Part shown: piece after piece, positions 1-8,787 of the stretch | Layout: each line of letters begins with the position of its first letter | Numbering within the stretch: position 1 is the stretch's first letter | Source: VRUE01 sp963728045 | Lineage (GTDB): Bacteria > Actinomycetota > Thermoleophilia > Solirubrobacterales > 70-9 | Direction: 5' to 3' | NCBI GenBank assembly: GCA_963728045.1 | Contig: CAVSIE010000001.1 | Span: 1-18,825, forward strand | Length of the DNA: 18,825 bases | The notes under the pieces: generated by a model | The model's database searches: none | Told to the model about the DNA's origin: nothing | Seen by the model: the letters and a program-made list of their open reading frames with translations, nothing else | Program-made: the position numbers and the translations under genes

Positions 1-2601
1 GCAGCTGCCGACCTGGAAGGGATGGGAAGTGCTGAAGAGGAAGTCGTCTGCGGTGGTGAGGATGCTTCCTCCCACTCCGGAGATCTGTCCCTGAAGCGCC
101 ATCCGTTCGCAGCTGGTCGGGTTGATAGTCGTCTCGGGCTTGTCGATCCGCAGGCGGATGTCACGTGCCCTGAGGATCACTCCGTGCAGGATCGTCGGGA
201 AGGGATCCGATACCGCGGTCACCTGGGCTGTCTGCGGATTGACCCTGATCGCGGCCCTGACGACGACGTTGCCGAGGTCGAAGGGGCCGGCGATGCCGGG
301 GGCAACGACTGCAAGGCTCAGAGGAGCGCCTTTGTAAGGACCCGCCAAGTAGACCTTGCCGCCGAAGTAGTTGGGGCCTGGGCCAGCTCCGAGGCCGGCA
401 CTGACCGAGCCGATCTGGGAAGCGGCTGGACAAGCTGGGCTGTTGAGCTCTCCTTGACCCGCTCCCTCTGCTTCTGAGATCGAGGCAATCGCCGCCTCCG
501 GGCAGAAGGGGATGCCGGCGATCTTGGCGACCAAGCCTGGAGGCAGGACGGTGGTGACCTGCGATAGCTCCTGTTCTGAGTCGTCGCGGGAGAGGCGGAA
601 GAGGAAGGTCGAGTCGCTGCCTGCTACCGGGTTGAGGGTGCCGCCTGAGAACCTGGGGGCGAAGGGCCTGTTGGCGGAGTCGGGCGGACACGGGGTTCCG
701 TTGGGGCCTTCCGATACCTGGTAGGTGTTGGAGACGTCGACCGGCTCGGTGGGCTGGGCGTAGGAGCTCACCTGGACTCCGATCGTGTGGGTGCCGCAGG
801 CGGACGGATTGACCAGCGGTGCCCGGGGGCCGCTCCTGAATTTCAGCGTCAGGTCGTCGAAGGGGAACTGCGGGGTCTCGTCGAAGGTCGTCGTGATCTG
901 CCCGGTACTGGGATGGACGTCGATCTTTCCCGGAATCTTGACCAGGACGCCTCTTTCTTCAGTGTCCTCGAGGACTAGGTAGAGGGCGAAGGTCGAGTTG
1001 AAGGGATTGTCTTTCTGGGAGGCCAAATACATCGAGCCCTCAAGCGATTTGGGTAGGAGCGGGGAGCGCAGCTCGACTTCGCCGATCCGCGATGCGGGCG
1101 GGCAGGCGATCAGGTCGTTGGCGAAGAGCTTGATTTGGGCCAAGCCGCAGCCCTGCAGGCCGTCGGCGAAGGAGGGCGAGAAGCTCATGCCCTCAGGCAG
1201 CGTCACGACTGTTCTCTTCACCGGAGGAGTCGCCAGCGCATTGGGGTTCTCGTTCTGGGCGACCTTGATGTGGACGTCGAGGCCGGTCGGTGTGTTGGCC
1301 TGCTTGCCGGTCGGTTCGATCTCGACCTCGGGTTCGAATCTCGGTTTGTCGCAATCGGTCATCTTGCCTGGTGTCGTTGCGGTGATGTCAGGGCTGAAAT
1401 CGCCGGTGTTTTGCCAGGAGTCGTAGTGGTGCAGGCGCCAGGTGTTGTCTTCCTCGCACTGGGAAGGGAGCGAGAGGAAAGGTTTGGGCTCGAGGTCGGT
1501 GGAGCATTCTTTGTCGGTAACGATGACGAAGCCGCAGCGCTCGGAGTCGTGGCTTTTGTCGGCCGGGATGCCCCACAGCGTCAGCTTCTGGCTGAAGGGC
1601 GGCAGCGTCTCGTTGATCTGCAGCACCTCGGTGGTGATCGCGTAGCGGTTGGCGGGGTCTAGGGAAGCTTTGATGTGGACGGGATTGCCGGCAAAGGCGA
1701 AGCCGAGGTCGGTAACCACTCCGCGGGGGTGGGTGATATTGAAGACCGGGGGAGTGTGATTGGCGAAATGATCACCTACGGAGAGGGGGAAGATCCTCAG
1801 ATCGATCCGCCCAACCCGACTCGAGGCCGGGCAATTGCTGAGCGTGAATTCCGCCTGGTTGCATTCGCCGACCGCAGTGGGGTTGCCGATGAAGCCGGGT
1901 GGGGTGTCGACGTGCAGGTTGCGAATGTTCTCCGTCGAGACCCTCTGCCCCTCGGGGGCGCCGGATCCAAGGTTCTCGGGCGGCATGTCGATCGTGTTGA
2001 AGTCAAAGGGCACAACGAGAAGGTCCGGATGGGCACCGGCTTCGCGCTCGGGCGTCGCCTCATCCGCGGCGAAGAAGTCGGGAAGGAAACTGGGTTCGAA
2101 GATGCCGAAGCCAGCCGGTTCGGGGTCGATAGGAGTCGACTCTTTGGCGCTCGCGGGCAATGTGGCGGCACCGCCTTCGACTTTGGCCGAGGCGGTGCGA
2201 ACCACCGGTTCTGCGAGGTTGGCGACGTTCACCGAGAGGATCAGCGCCCTCGACAGGGAGTGGCGGGCAATCGGCCAGTTGCTGGTGCAGGTGAACGATT
2301 TGTCCCCAACCGTGCCCGGGCAGCTCCAGCTCTCGCCTATTTGGGTATCGGACTGGAACGCGCCATCACGTGCGATGTCGGTGGGCAGGTTCACTTTCAG
2401 CGTGATCGTGCCCGAGCTGGCGCTATCGCCGACGTTGGCGAGGTCGACCCAGTACTGAGCGGTCTCACCGGGACCGAAATGGGTCTCGTTATGGTGCAAA
2501 TCGAGGTTCCAGATCACCCCGGCGCTTGCCGGAGCGGCCCCAACAAAGGCAAGCCCCAGGACGCCAAGCGAGGTGAGCAGTGCAAAGCGTCGGAGCTTCA
2601 T
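1..2601 (-). CDS. Large exported repeat protein of unknown function (3' end outside window)
   Basis: The minus-strand frame is open for 867 codons from an ATG at 2601 to the left window edge, with no stop, so the C-terminus lies outside. Residues 1-27 form a signal peptide (basic MKLRRF, hydrophobic core, A-P-A-S-A cleavage site). Residues about 45-125 resemble a DUF11/CARDB-like beta-sandwich. A module then recurs about three times. It centres on 'CPASSRVG' near 257, 'CPPASRIG' near 500 and 'CPAASQIG' near 724. The last two copies continue through a 'YLA' strand, a 'V.P.TGQ/TAQ.T' strand and a closing Asn-Pro-(Ser/Thr)-x-Cys. The start overlaps the stop of the upstream gene as ATGA, which suggests translational coupling. 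I recognise the style as a large exported protein of Solirubrobacterales-type actinobacteria but know no function. All long plus-strand frames here are shadows: codon sense and the signal peptide support the minus frame. Confidence 0.88.
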   Translation of the reverse strand, partial: MKLRRFALLTSLGVLGLAFVGAAPASAGVIWNLDLHHNETHFGPGETAQYWVDLANVGDSASSGTITLKVNLPTDIARDGAFQSDTQIGESWSCPGTVGDKSFTCTSNWPIARHSLSRALILSVNVANLAEPVVRTASAKVEGGAATLPASAKESTPIDPEPAGFGIFEPSFLPDFFAADEATPEREAGAHPDLLVVPFDFNTIDMPPENLGSGAPEGQRVSTENIRNLHVDTPPGFIGNPTAVGECNQAEFTLSNCPASSRVGRIDLRIFPLSVGDHFANHTPPVFNITHPRGVVTDLGFAFAGNPVHIKASLDPANRYAITTEVLQINETLPPFSQKLTLWGIPADKSHDSERCGFVIVTDKECSTDLEPKPFLSLPSQCEEDNTWRLHHYDSWQNTGDFSPDITATTPGKMTDCDKPRFEPEVEIEPTGKQANTPTGLDVHIKVAQNENPNALATPPVKRTVVTLPEGMSFSPSFADGLQGCGLAQIKLFANDLIACPPASRIGEVELRSPLLPKSLEGSMYLASQKDNPFNSTFALYLVLEDTEERGVLVKIPGKIDVHPSTGQITTTFDETPQFPFDDLTLKFRSGPRAPLVNPSACGTHTIGVQVSSYAQPTEPVDVSNTYQVSEGPNGTPCPPDSANRPFAPRFSGGTLNPVAGSDSTFLFRLSRDDSEQELSQVTTVLPPGLVAKIAGIPFCPEAAIASISEAEGAGQGELNSPACPAASQIGSVSAGLGAGPGPNYFGGKVYLAGPYKGAPLSLAVVAPGIAGPFDLGNVVVRAAIRVNPQTAQVTAVSDPFPTILHGVILRARDIRLRIDKPETTINPTSCERMALQGQISGVGGSILTTADDFLFSTSHPFQVGSC

Positions 2602-5600
2602 CGTGCGGTCCGCCGGTCGTGCTTGGCCCGTTGACGTTGTTTTTTGCCCTGGCTTTTCACACAGCGTGTCTTGCCGCCTCTGCGGGCTTTGTGGCGGCCT
2701 TTGGGGCAGGGGCGGCGCGCAGGGGCAGCGACCGCGTTGCCGGCGCCCGAGAAGCTGCCCGTGCCAGGGGGCTGTTCTTCAGGCGCACCCTTTGGAGTGC
2801 CCTGACAAACCTCGAGCGGGCAGGGCTTGGGCGGTGACGGGAGTTCGAAGCCGCCGCCAATCCTCGCGTCGTAGAGACGCTTATAGCCGTCTAGGGCGTC
2901 TTGGGTGTACTGCGTGGCGGCGGTGAAGAAGACGTCGTTGCCGCTCGGGGTGACAGCGTTGACCTCCGGACCGTATCCCGCGGGCCAGCTGGTGAGGCCG
3001 TCGGTGACCAGCAGCAGGCGCCCGTCGCGCCACTCGTAGATGTCGGCGCCGGCACCGGCGCTCTGCCCAGGGCGGGCGGTGTTCTGGTCGCTATCGAGCA
3101 GAGGCGTGGCAGTCGCGAAGACGAAGAGATCGCCGTCGACTGAGAGGGGCGTCCTGTTGGCGCCAGCGATATCTCTGGTGGAAGCAGCGACCAGGTTCAC
3201 AGCAACTGCTGCGTTCGGGGCACTGCCGTCCTGAGGACAGGAAACGCAGGTTAGCGAGCGGTCGCGATCGTCGTAGCGATAGAGCTGAAGGGCGCCGCCG
3301 TTCTGCTGGCCGCCGAGAGGGTTGAGGTTCACATTTTTGGAGGCGAAGGCGATGACCGAGCCATCCGGGGTGATCGCGTTTCCCGAGTTTGGTTCATCGC
3401 TCACCAAGACGTTGCCCGCACTTGGGTCATCGCTCACCAATGCCGCCGGCGCTACGTAGGCAAGATCGCCAGTAGCGACCTCGACTCGGTATATGCCTGG
3501 CGTGGCGGCACCGCGCATGAGCTCGGTGGAGGACACGAAGTAGGCACGCGAACCGTCTTCTGCGACCATGACATTTCCACTCACACCTGCCCTTAGACCC
3601 GGGACGACGCAGGTGACGCAGTCGAGTGTCTCGCCGGCGAAGTCGTAGCGGTATAGGTCTCCGCCGCCGGAATCGTCGGGGTCAAGAGTCTGGTCCGTGG
3701 TGAAGAAAGCGGCGTCTAGTGTCGACTTGACAAGTGAGCCACCGAGATCAATCAGCTTAGTCTCTTCGGCGACGAGGTCACGCAGGTAGAGGCCAGTGCA
3801 GCTTTGGAAGAAGACCAGCGAGCCGTCAGGGGAAACCCAGTGCGGGGCGCGGCGGACAGTGGCGGCACCTCCGCCTCCACCCCCCGGTACCAGGGCGCCG
3901 CAGCTGGGTACCGAGCCGTCGGGCGTGAGACCGACGAGCTGCGGGATTCCCGAGCTGACGTCGTAGAGGTTGGGTGCATTGTTGGGCGCCGGATGCGCTG
4001 GATCCTGAGATCCCCTGAGTAGCGTCAGCACCCTCGACGCATCGTCGGAGACGAGTACTGGCCCTGGGAAATCTGCGATCGCGGGCTCCAGGATCTTGGT
4101 CGGCGGCTGGCCAGGCTGCAGGCGCCAGATCGCCGCAGCCCCACTGGTGGTGTCGCTGTTCTGAGCCACCTGGTCTGAGAGGTCAGGCTTGCCGGCGGGC
4201 TCGAGCCAGGCGGAGCCGACCAACTCTTTGCGCGGTGGGTAGACATTGATTGAGCGCCAGCCCCCCTTGTGCGGAGCCGTTTCGATCCTCTCGGCATAGA
4301 GTGCTGTCAGAAGAGAGCCAGAAACGGAGAGTGGAGTGCCGCCGCTGACCCTGTAAAAGGCGCGGTGGCCGTCGTCGGAGACGGCATCGGCACCAAACAC
4401 CGGGTTGCCTCCCGTGTCGGGCAGGCTGACCTGCTCGTAGGCGCGATCAGAACCGGGCGGGCCGGGGAAGTCGCCATGGGAGAGCGGAGCGTCACTGGCG
4501 CGGGTGGTTACTGTCATGTCTTTGCCGATCGCCGGCCCTCCAGGCGTCGGGCTTTCGGCGATGACCCGGTAGTGGTAGGTGGTGTCGGGCTCGAGGCCTT
4601 CGATCGTCTCTGAAACGAATCTGTAGACGCCGCCCGAGCCCGCCGAGCGATCCGGCAAGGCGGTGCAAGGATTGACGTCGCAAGGACCTTCTGTGCCGTA
4701 CTCGAAGCGGTAGATCGTCGGCGCCCCGTCGGGATCGACGCGGCCCTGCAGCTGAACGGTGGTGGTGGTGCGGATCGGTGAGCCCGTCGTCTCGGCCTTG
4801 GCCGGGCCGAAGGTGGTAAATGTCGCATCGGGCATGGTCGTTATGCCGTTGATGCTCTCGGCAACGACCCGCCAGTGATAGAGCGTGTCGGGCTGAAGGC
4901 CCGAGAGTTTGGCGCTGACCGCGACATCACCTTTGCCACCGCCGGCGTTGGCGTCGGGAACCGGGACTTTGATGCCGTAGGAAGTCGTGGTCCCGTATTC
5001 GAAGCGAAAGGTCGTTTCATAGCCTTTGGGGTTGACCAGTGCTTTCAGCTCGGCGGAGTTATAGGTGAGTTTGTCTACCGCCGGCGAGCTGATCACTGGC
5101 GGCGGGTTAGTAGTGAAGGCTTCGTCTTCCCCCTTGTCCGAGGCAGAAGCGTTGGCCGCAACCACTCGGTAGTGGTAGGTCGTGTTCGGTGTGAGACCCG
5201 CTATGTCGACCGAGACGGCAACATCGCCCGACCCCGAGCCAGGATTCGAGGAGCAGGGGGCGATTTGGTCATAGAAAGTCCCTTTGCCGTATTCGAACTT
5301 GCATTCGCTGACCGCGAGACCCTCGGGGTCGACGAAGCCGTTCAGTGTGGCTTTACTGCCGGTGATCGTGCTGGCCGATCCGGTGGTGACGGTCGGGGGC
5401 AAAAGGGCGGCGCCGGTGGCGTAGGCATGGATCTTTTGATTGTCGCCGACGTAGATGGCCTGGTTGGCGGGGTCAATGGCAATGCCACTGCCCCCCCACC
5501 GTCGAATTCGTCAAAGAGCTCTCCACTGAGAGCATCGTAAACAGCAACGTCACCTGACGCAGTGCTGGCATAGACGTACTCGGTCGAAGGGTCGAAGGCT

Positions 5601-6754
5601 AGTCCGACGACACCTGAAGGCGGTTCGGGTAGCTCGGTGCCCGAGATATAGCCACTGGCGGCGCTGAATTTCCAAATCGAGTCGGACCCGACCCAAAGAG
5701 CGACGTAGAAGTTGTCGTCGGAGTCGAAGACAATGCGCTTGGGGGCTCCGCCTCCGAGTGGAAAGGTGATATCAAATGAACCCAAGAATACGCCGGCCGA
5801 GCTGTATTTCAGGATCCTTTCATAGGGGAGAGAACTGAATTGAACGGCTATCCATATCTCCCCGGTTGAGCTGACCGCAACCGGGCCAATCGGTGGTTCG
5901 ATTCCCGGCGCAGGTTTTTCTGCGACTGGTGGACCGGGGTTGACCCCAGGATCGATCGGGAAGCCGGGCAGAGCGGCGCCGCTCGGGTTGATGCCGTTGA
6001 GCTTGTACTTATTAGGAACTTGGCTTGTATCCACAGTTACGAAATAGATATTTCCTGCTGAGCCGAGACCCGTGTTGTCAACGGCAACCTGCATGAACGA
6101 TTCATTACTGCCAAGTGTGCTGATCGGAAATCCCCCCAGTGGGGGAAAGGCTGGGGGGCCGGAGGCGTCGAAGCCATAGATCTGACCGCTTTGACCAGCG
6201 GAGTCGGCCACATAGAGCTTCCTAGCCGTGTGGTCGATCGCGGGGGAAGCGCCGCTCCCGCCAAAGCTCGACCCCGATGTGCCGTCTTTGCCGAAGCTCG
6301 CTATCAGCGGGTGTTCGGTGGGAACGGGAATGGTGGTGAAGCTCTGGTCGGCGCCGGTAAAGGGGCCACTGGAAGTTGTTTCGATGCGGAGGCGAAAGTG
6401 GTAGGTGACGTCCGGTTTGAGGCCACCGAGGACGGCGCTGACGTCAGCCGGAGCATTGAAGGTGCTTCCTTGAGCGCAGGGCACCGTGTTTCCGTAGGCG
6501 GCGGTTTCACCCCACTCGAAGTGGCATTCGGTGACGCCCGGATCCCCTTCCGGATCGAGGTGGCCGCTCAGCACCGCTGTGGTGTGGTGGACTTTGTTGG
6601 CTGGTTTTGTGACGGCGACGCCGGCGGCCAGCGCGACAGCGGGCAGCAGTGCGATGAGGATCGTGGCGAGCTCGGCGGCGCACAGCAAAAGGGAGAGGGA
6701 GAAGACGGAGCGGTGATTCGATCCGGTAGGGCATTTCTTTGCGTCGGCTGTCAT
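2598..6754 (-). pseudogene. Giant exported fibronectin-like/beta-propeller protein, split by a frameshift
   Basis: Two minus-strand frames (6754 to the G-run near 5491-5497, then on to a stop at 2598) are one gene. Adding one G to the 7-G run joins them into about 1385 residues. The first frame otherwise ends in low-complexity proline-rich sequence, and the second has no proper start (its first usable codon is an internal TTG). Order: signal peptide or anchor about 17-44; fibronectin-like module with 'CHFEWG' at 77-82; NHL-like propeller about 150-450 running through the shift. Three more modules follow ('CKFEYG', 'FRFEYG', 'YRFEYG', each ending 'L.P.T.YH.RV.AES/AN'). Next comes a TolB/PD40-like propeller of about 550 residues with 'VSDDG', 'VSPDGS' and 'TPDGS' blades. 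The end is a basic tail with 'CPKGRHK' and 'RCVK'. It is probably extracellular or surface-bound; the ligand is unknown. Start ATG at 6754 has AGAGAGGA 5 nt upstream. It may be intact in the cell if the shift is an error or phase-variable. Confidence 0.85.
5491..5497 (-). other. Frameshift site in a 7-G homopolymer
   Basis: The coding strand reads GGT, then seven G, then CAGTGGC. As written the frame runs into A-V-A-L-P-L and ends at 5342. With eight G (or five) it continues as G-S-G-I-A-I-D-P-A-N-Q-A-I-Y-V-G-D, a clear propeller blade, and then joins the fibronectin-like modules. The restored frame is open on both sides. Confidence 0.85.
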
Positions 6755-6817
6755 TCGCGTCCTCTCTCTATGCCTCTCGAATCAATGGCGACTTTTGGCT
6801 TAGTCTCGGTCGGATCT

Positions 6818-6847
6818 GCCCCGGCGGTGCGATCGCTCTGCCGGGGC
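6818..6847 (-). terminator. Possible hairpin terminator or attenuator between the collagen-like gene and the giant gene
   Basis: Arms GCCCCGGC and GCCGGGGC form a perfect 8-bp GC stem with a 14-nt loop that itself contains the palindrome GCGATCGC. It lies 22 nt after the collagen-like gene's stop and 63 nt before the next start. There is no U tract, so it could be a U-less actinobacterial-type terminator, a partial attenuator or a 3'-end stabiliser. Confidence 0.4.
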
Positions 6848-6868
6848 TTCTCCGTTGGCAATAGATGG

Positions 6869-7711
6869 CTAACCGGTTACCGCCCAGGAGGCTTGGACAA
6901 CGGTGTCTTGAGTGATGTCAAAAAGCACCGAGGTGCCGGAGCGTCCGACTGGATTGAATTCTGGACCGAAGGTGAGCCCGGAATAGGGCAGGACGGTGCC
7001 AACCCCATAGATACAGAGATAGCCGCTCTCCGCCTTGGGGTTCGCAACTGTGCCATTAATTGGTGGCGCACTACAGTGCGCCGTGGTGGTATCGAGGTCG
7101 GGAACAACTATGACGTGGCTCGGATCGGTGATCGGCGCGCTGAGGGGGATCGGGAAGGAGATCGGCGCGGCGTAGCGACTGACTTTTCCTCCCGAGGGAA
7201 ATTCGGGACTCCCGGCCACGGTGGTGCTGAAATTGAGATTGCCCGTCAGGGTGGCGCCAGCCGGCAGGGTGCCGTCGGGCGTCCACGGTTCGCCGTCAGC
7301 GCCATTGCAGGCGTAGTCTGGTTTGGGACTGGCGGATTTGAATTCGACGCCGCCGGCTTCTTTGCAGGGTTCGGTACCCGGTTCGTTCGTCCCTTCGAAC
7401 GAGGCGCTGGCGACGCTGGTGCCGTTTTTGCCGGCGGCGCCTGGAGCGCCGTCTTTGCCAGCGGCGCCTGGAGCGCCAGCGTCGCCCTTGGCGCCAGCGG
7501 GTCCGGCAGGACCGGCGGGGCCAGCGGGACCTGCTGGGCCCTGGGGCCCTCTTGGGCCGCGCGGGCCTTTCAGAGCTTTTTTGGCGGAAGCGGTTGCGCC
7601 CTTGCCCGAGCCGCCGTTGGACGCCGCGTAGGCGCCGCCGAGCATGGCGAAGACGAGGGCGATGACCGAGATGACTCCCGGGATGCCGAAGCGGTTGCGT
7701 AGCGAGAACAT
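6869..7711 (-). CDS. Collagen-like membrane-anchored or secreted protein
   Basis: 280 residues from the ATG at 7711. A TTG one codon upstream is also possible: the AAGGAG Shine-Dalgarno is 7 nt from TTG and 10 nt from ATG. Residues 1-30 are a short basic head and a hydrophobic segment ending 'GGAYAA', acting as signal peptide or anchor. Residues 49-96 are sixteen uninterrupted Gly-X-Y triplets, first GPR/GPQ/GPA, then charged GAK, GDA, GKD and GKN, as in bacterial collagen-like stalks. Residues about 97-280 are a globular C-terminal domain with several cysteines and beta-rich sequence that I do not recognise; it may trimerise or bind ligand. The promoter is at 7877-7905. Proteins with a 'SLR.RFG.PGVI..IALVFAM.GGAYAA' start are common in Solirubrobacterales. 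The role is probably extracellular; the partner is unknown. The GC-rich triplet DNA is itself a short tandem repeat. Confidence 0.88.
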   Translation of the reverse strand: MFSLRNRFGIPGVISVIALVFAMLGGAYAASNGGSGKGATASAKKALKGPRGPRGPQGPAGPAGPAGPAGPAGAKGDAGAPGAAGKDGAPGAAGKNGTSVASASFEGTNEPGTEPCKEAGGVEFKSASPKPDYACNGADGEPWTPDGTLPAGATLTGNLNFSTTVAGSPEFPSGGKVSRYAAPISFPIPLSAPITDPSHVIVVPDLDTTTAHCSAPPINGTVANPKAESGYLCIYGVGTVLPYSGLTFGPEFNPVGRSGTSVLFDITQDTVVQASWAVTG

Positions 7712-7841
7712 CAAATCTCTTCTCCTTATCCCGTGAGCCCTGTGCGAGCCGCTTCCCTGGGCGGCGCTCCGCGGTGGCTCTCTTTGTCTTTCCCTGTGTG
7801 GTGCTTGTCCCTTATCGCTAGGAAGCGGGGCCGATCACCGT

Positions 7842-7897
7842 GGGTGGACAACCGCGTTTCCCGATGCGATGGCAGCAGGGTAGACAATTGCGTTTCC
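7842..7897 (-). repeat. Two 20-bp direct repeats over the collagen-like gene promoter
   Basis: Copies at 7842-7861 and 7878-7897 match at 17 of 20 positions on the minus strand: GGAAACGC, then GG or AA, then TTGTC, then C or T, then ACCC. Their start-to-start spacing is 36 bp. The distal copy overlaps the promoter spacer and -10 box; the other lies just past the predicted transcription start. This fits an operator for a regulator binding tandem sites, though no regulator gene is present to link. Confidence 0.55.
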
Positions 7898-7905
7898 TGT
7901 GTCAA
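7877..7905 (-). promoter_or_regulatory. Predicted housekeeping promoter for the collagen-like gene
   Basis: On the minus strand TTGACA (7905-7900) is followed by a 17-nt spacer and TACCCT (7882-7877), a good -35 and an actinobacterial-style -10. Predicted transcription start is near 7870, giving a leader of about 160 nt. The -35 is also one arm of an inverted repeat (7900-7906 with 7920-7926, 7 bp, 13-nt loop), a further candidate protein-binding site. Confidence 0.6.
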
Positions 7906-7966
7906 GGACGACTTTGTTTCTTGACAAGAGAGGCCCTCTTGCGCGTAGGCGAAGCTGGCCCAAGCG

Positions 7967-7994
7967 CAGCGGCGCTCAGGCAGCGGAGCTCAGG
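7967..7994. repeat. Tandem 14-bp duplication downstream of map
   Basis: CAGCGGCGCTCAGG at 7967-7980 is followed directly by CAGCGGAGCTCAGG at 7981-7994, one mismatch in 14. It abuts a small stem-loop (7992-7996 with 8001-8005, 4-nt loop) that covers the map stop codon. No function is evident. Confidence 0.55.
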
Positions 7995-8003
7995 GCGAGA
8001 GCC

Positions 8004-8774
8004 CTACTCGGACTCGTGCCAGGGGGTGAGGATGCGGGGGCCGTCGGCGGTGACGGCGACGGTGAACTCGAAGTGGGCGGCTAGGGAGCCGTCCTCGGAG
8101 TAGACGGCCCAGCCGTCGTCGCCGCTGCGGACGAGGGGCCCGCCGGCGTTGACCATCGGCTCTATGGCGAGGACTGTGCCCTCCTCGAGGAGGGGGCCGC
8201 GGCCGGGCTCGCCGAAGTTGGGGACCTGGGGCTCCTCGTGCATCTCGCGGCCGATGCCGTGGCCGACCAGGGTGCGGATGATCGAGAGGCCCTCGATCTC
8301 GGCGGTCTTCTGGATCGCCGCGGAGACGTCGCCGAGGTGGTTCCCCGGCCGCATCTGCTCGACCCCGGCGAAGAGGGCAGCTTTGGTCACCTCGAGCAGC
8401 TTGCGCGCCTCGGGCGTCACCTCGCCGATCGGCACGGTCATCGCCGCGTCCGCGACCCAGCCGTCCTTGACCACGCCGACGTCGATCGAGAGCACGTCCC
8501 CGCGCTTGCACTCGTAGTCGCCGGGGATCCCGTGCACGACCATCGAGTTGGGCGAGGCGCAGATCGATCCGGGGAAGCCCCGGTAGCCCTTGAAGGCCGG
8601 CGTCGCCCCCTGCGAGCGGATGAACTTCTCCGCGGCGGCGTCGAGGTCCGCGGTGGTGACGCCGGCGCGCGCCTTCGACGCCAGCATCCGCAGGCAGCGG
8701 ACGAGGATCTCGCCCGCGGCCGCCATCTGGTCGACCTGCTCGGGGCTCTTCGTGACGATCATCCCTTGGTACAC
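8004..8774 (-). CDS. map: Methionine aminopeptidase, type I
   Basis: 256 residues. It removes the initiator methionine from nascent proteins in the cytoplasm, using a dinuclear metal centre. Metal and active-site residues are all in place: His81 ('VVHGIPG'), Asp98 ('SIDVGV'), Asp109 ('ADAAMT'), His172 ('GHGIG'), His179, Glu205 ('AIEPM') and Glu236 ('FEFTV'). Length is usual for the bacterial type Ia enzyme with no N-terminal extension. I chose the GTG at 8774 because GGGGAG lies 8 nt upstream; the ATG at 8762 has its purine tract directly adjacent, which is too close. The gene starts 13 nt after adk, the classic secY-adk-map order. It is the last translation gene of the cluster here. Confidence 0.95.
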   Translation of the reverse strand: MYQGMIVTKSPEQVDQMAAAGEILVRCLRMLASKARAGVTTADLDAAAEKFIRSQGATPAFKGYRGFPGSICASPNSMVVHGIPGDYECKRGDVLSIDVGVVKDGWVADAAMTVPIGEVTPEARKLLEVTKAALFAGVEQMRPGNHLGDVSAAIQKTAEIEGLSIIRTLVGHGIGREMHEEPQVPNFGEPGRGPLLEEGTVLAIEPMVNAGGPLVRSGDDGWAVYSEDGSLAAHFEFTVAVTADGPRILTPWHESE

Positions 8775-8787
8775 GCTAGGGACTCCC

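Larger units (their letters stand above)
7712..8003. other. 292-nt intergenic spacer between map and the collagen-like gene
   Basis: No gene is visible on either strand. The minus strand, where infA or rpmJ would be expected after map, encodes neither. The spacer holds a tandem 14-nt repeat at 7967-7994, small hairpins at 7925-7941 and 7992-8005, a promoter at 7877-7905 with two 20-bp direct repeats, and a roughly 160-nt leader before the collagen-like start. The leader includes a bulged stem (7746-7752 with 7761-7769). Confidence 0.7.

Noticed and set aside
161..691. 176-codon minus-strand frame rich in Arg
   Set aside because: It overlaps the 867-codon frame in another phase; its Arg/Pro/Leu composition is typical of a GC-rich shadow.
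1675..2634. 319-codon open frame on the plus strand
   Set aside because: Antisense to the exported protein at 1-2601, which has a signal peptide, a coupled start and a continuous domain pattern.
7425..7575. Tandem repeat at the collagen region as a CRISPR or satellite
   Set aside because: The periodicity is 9 nt and follows Gly-Pro-Ala codons; there are no spacers.
6191..7702. 503-codon open frame on the plus strand
   Set aside because: It lies antisense to the collagen-like gene and the giant gene, has Gly/Ala/Arg-biased shadow composition and no recognisable domain.
7925..7941. Terminator after map (CAAGAG/CTCTTG, 5-nt loop)
   Set aside because: Only a 6-bp stem and no T tract on either strand; too weak to call.
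7921..7949. Plus-strand promoter TTGACA at 7921-7926
   Set aside because: The sequence 17 nt on is TAGGCG, a poor -10, and it would run antisense into map. The TTGACA is explained by the inverted repeat.
7955..8003. A degenerate fourth copy of the family A repeat after map
   Set aside because: Only a short AAGCTGG...CAAG...CGCAG similarity; no central stem.
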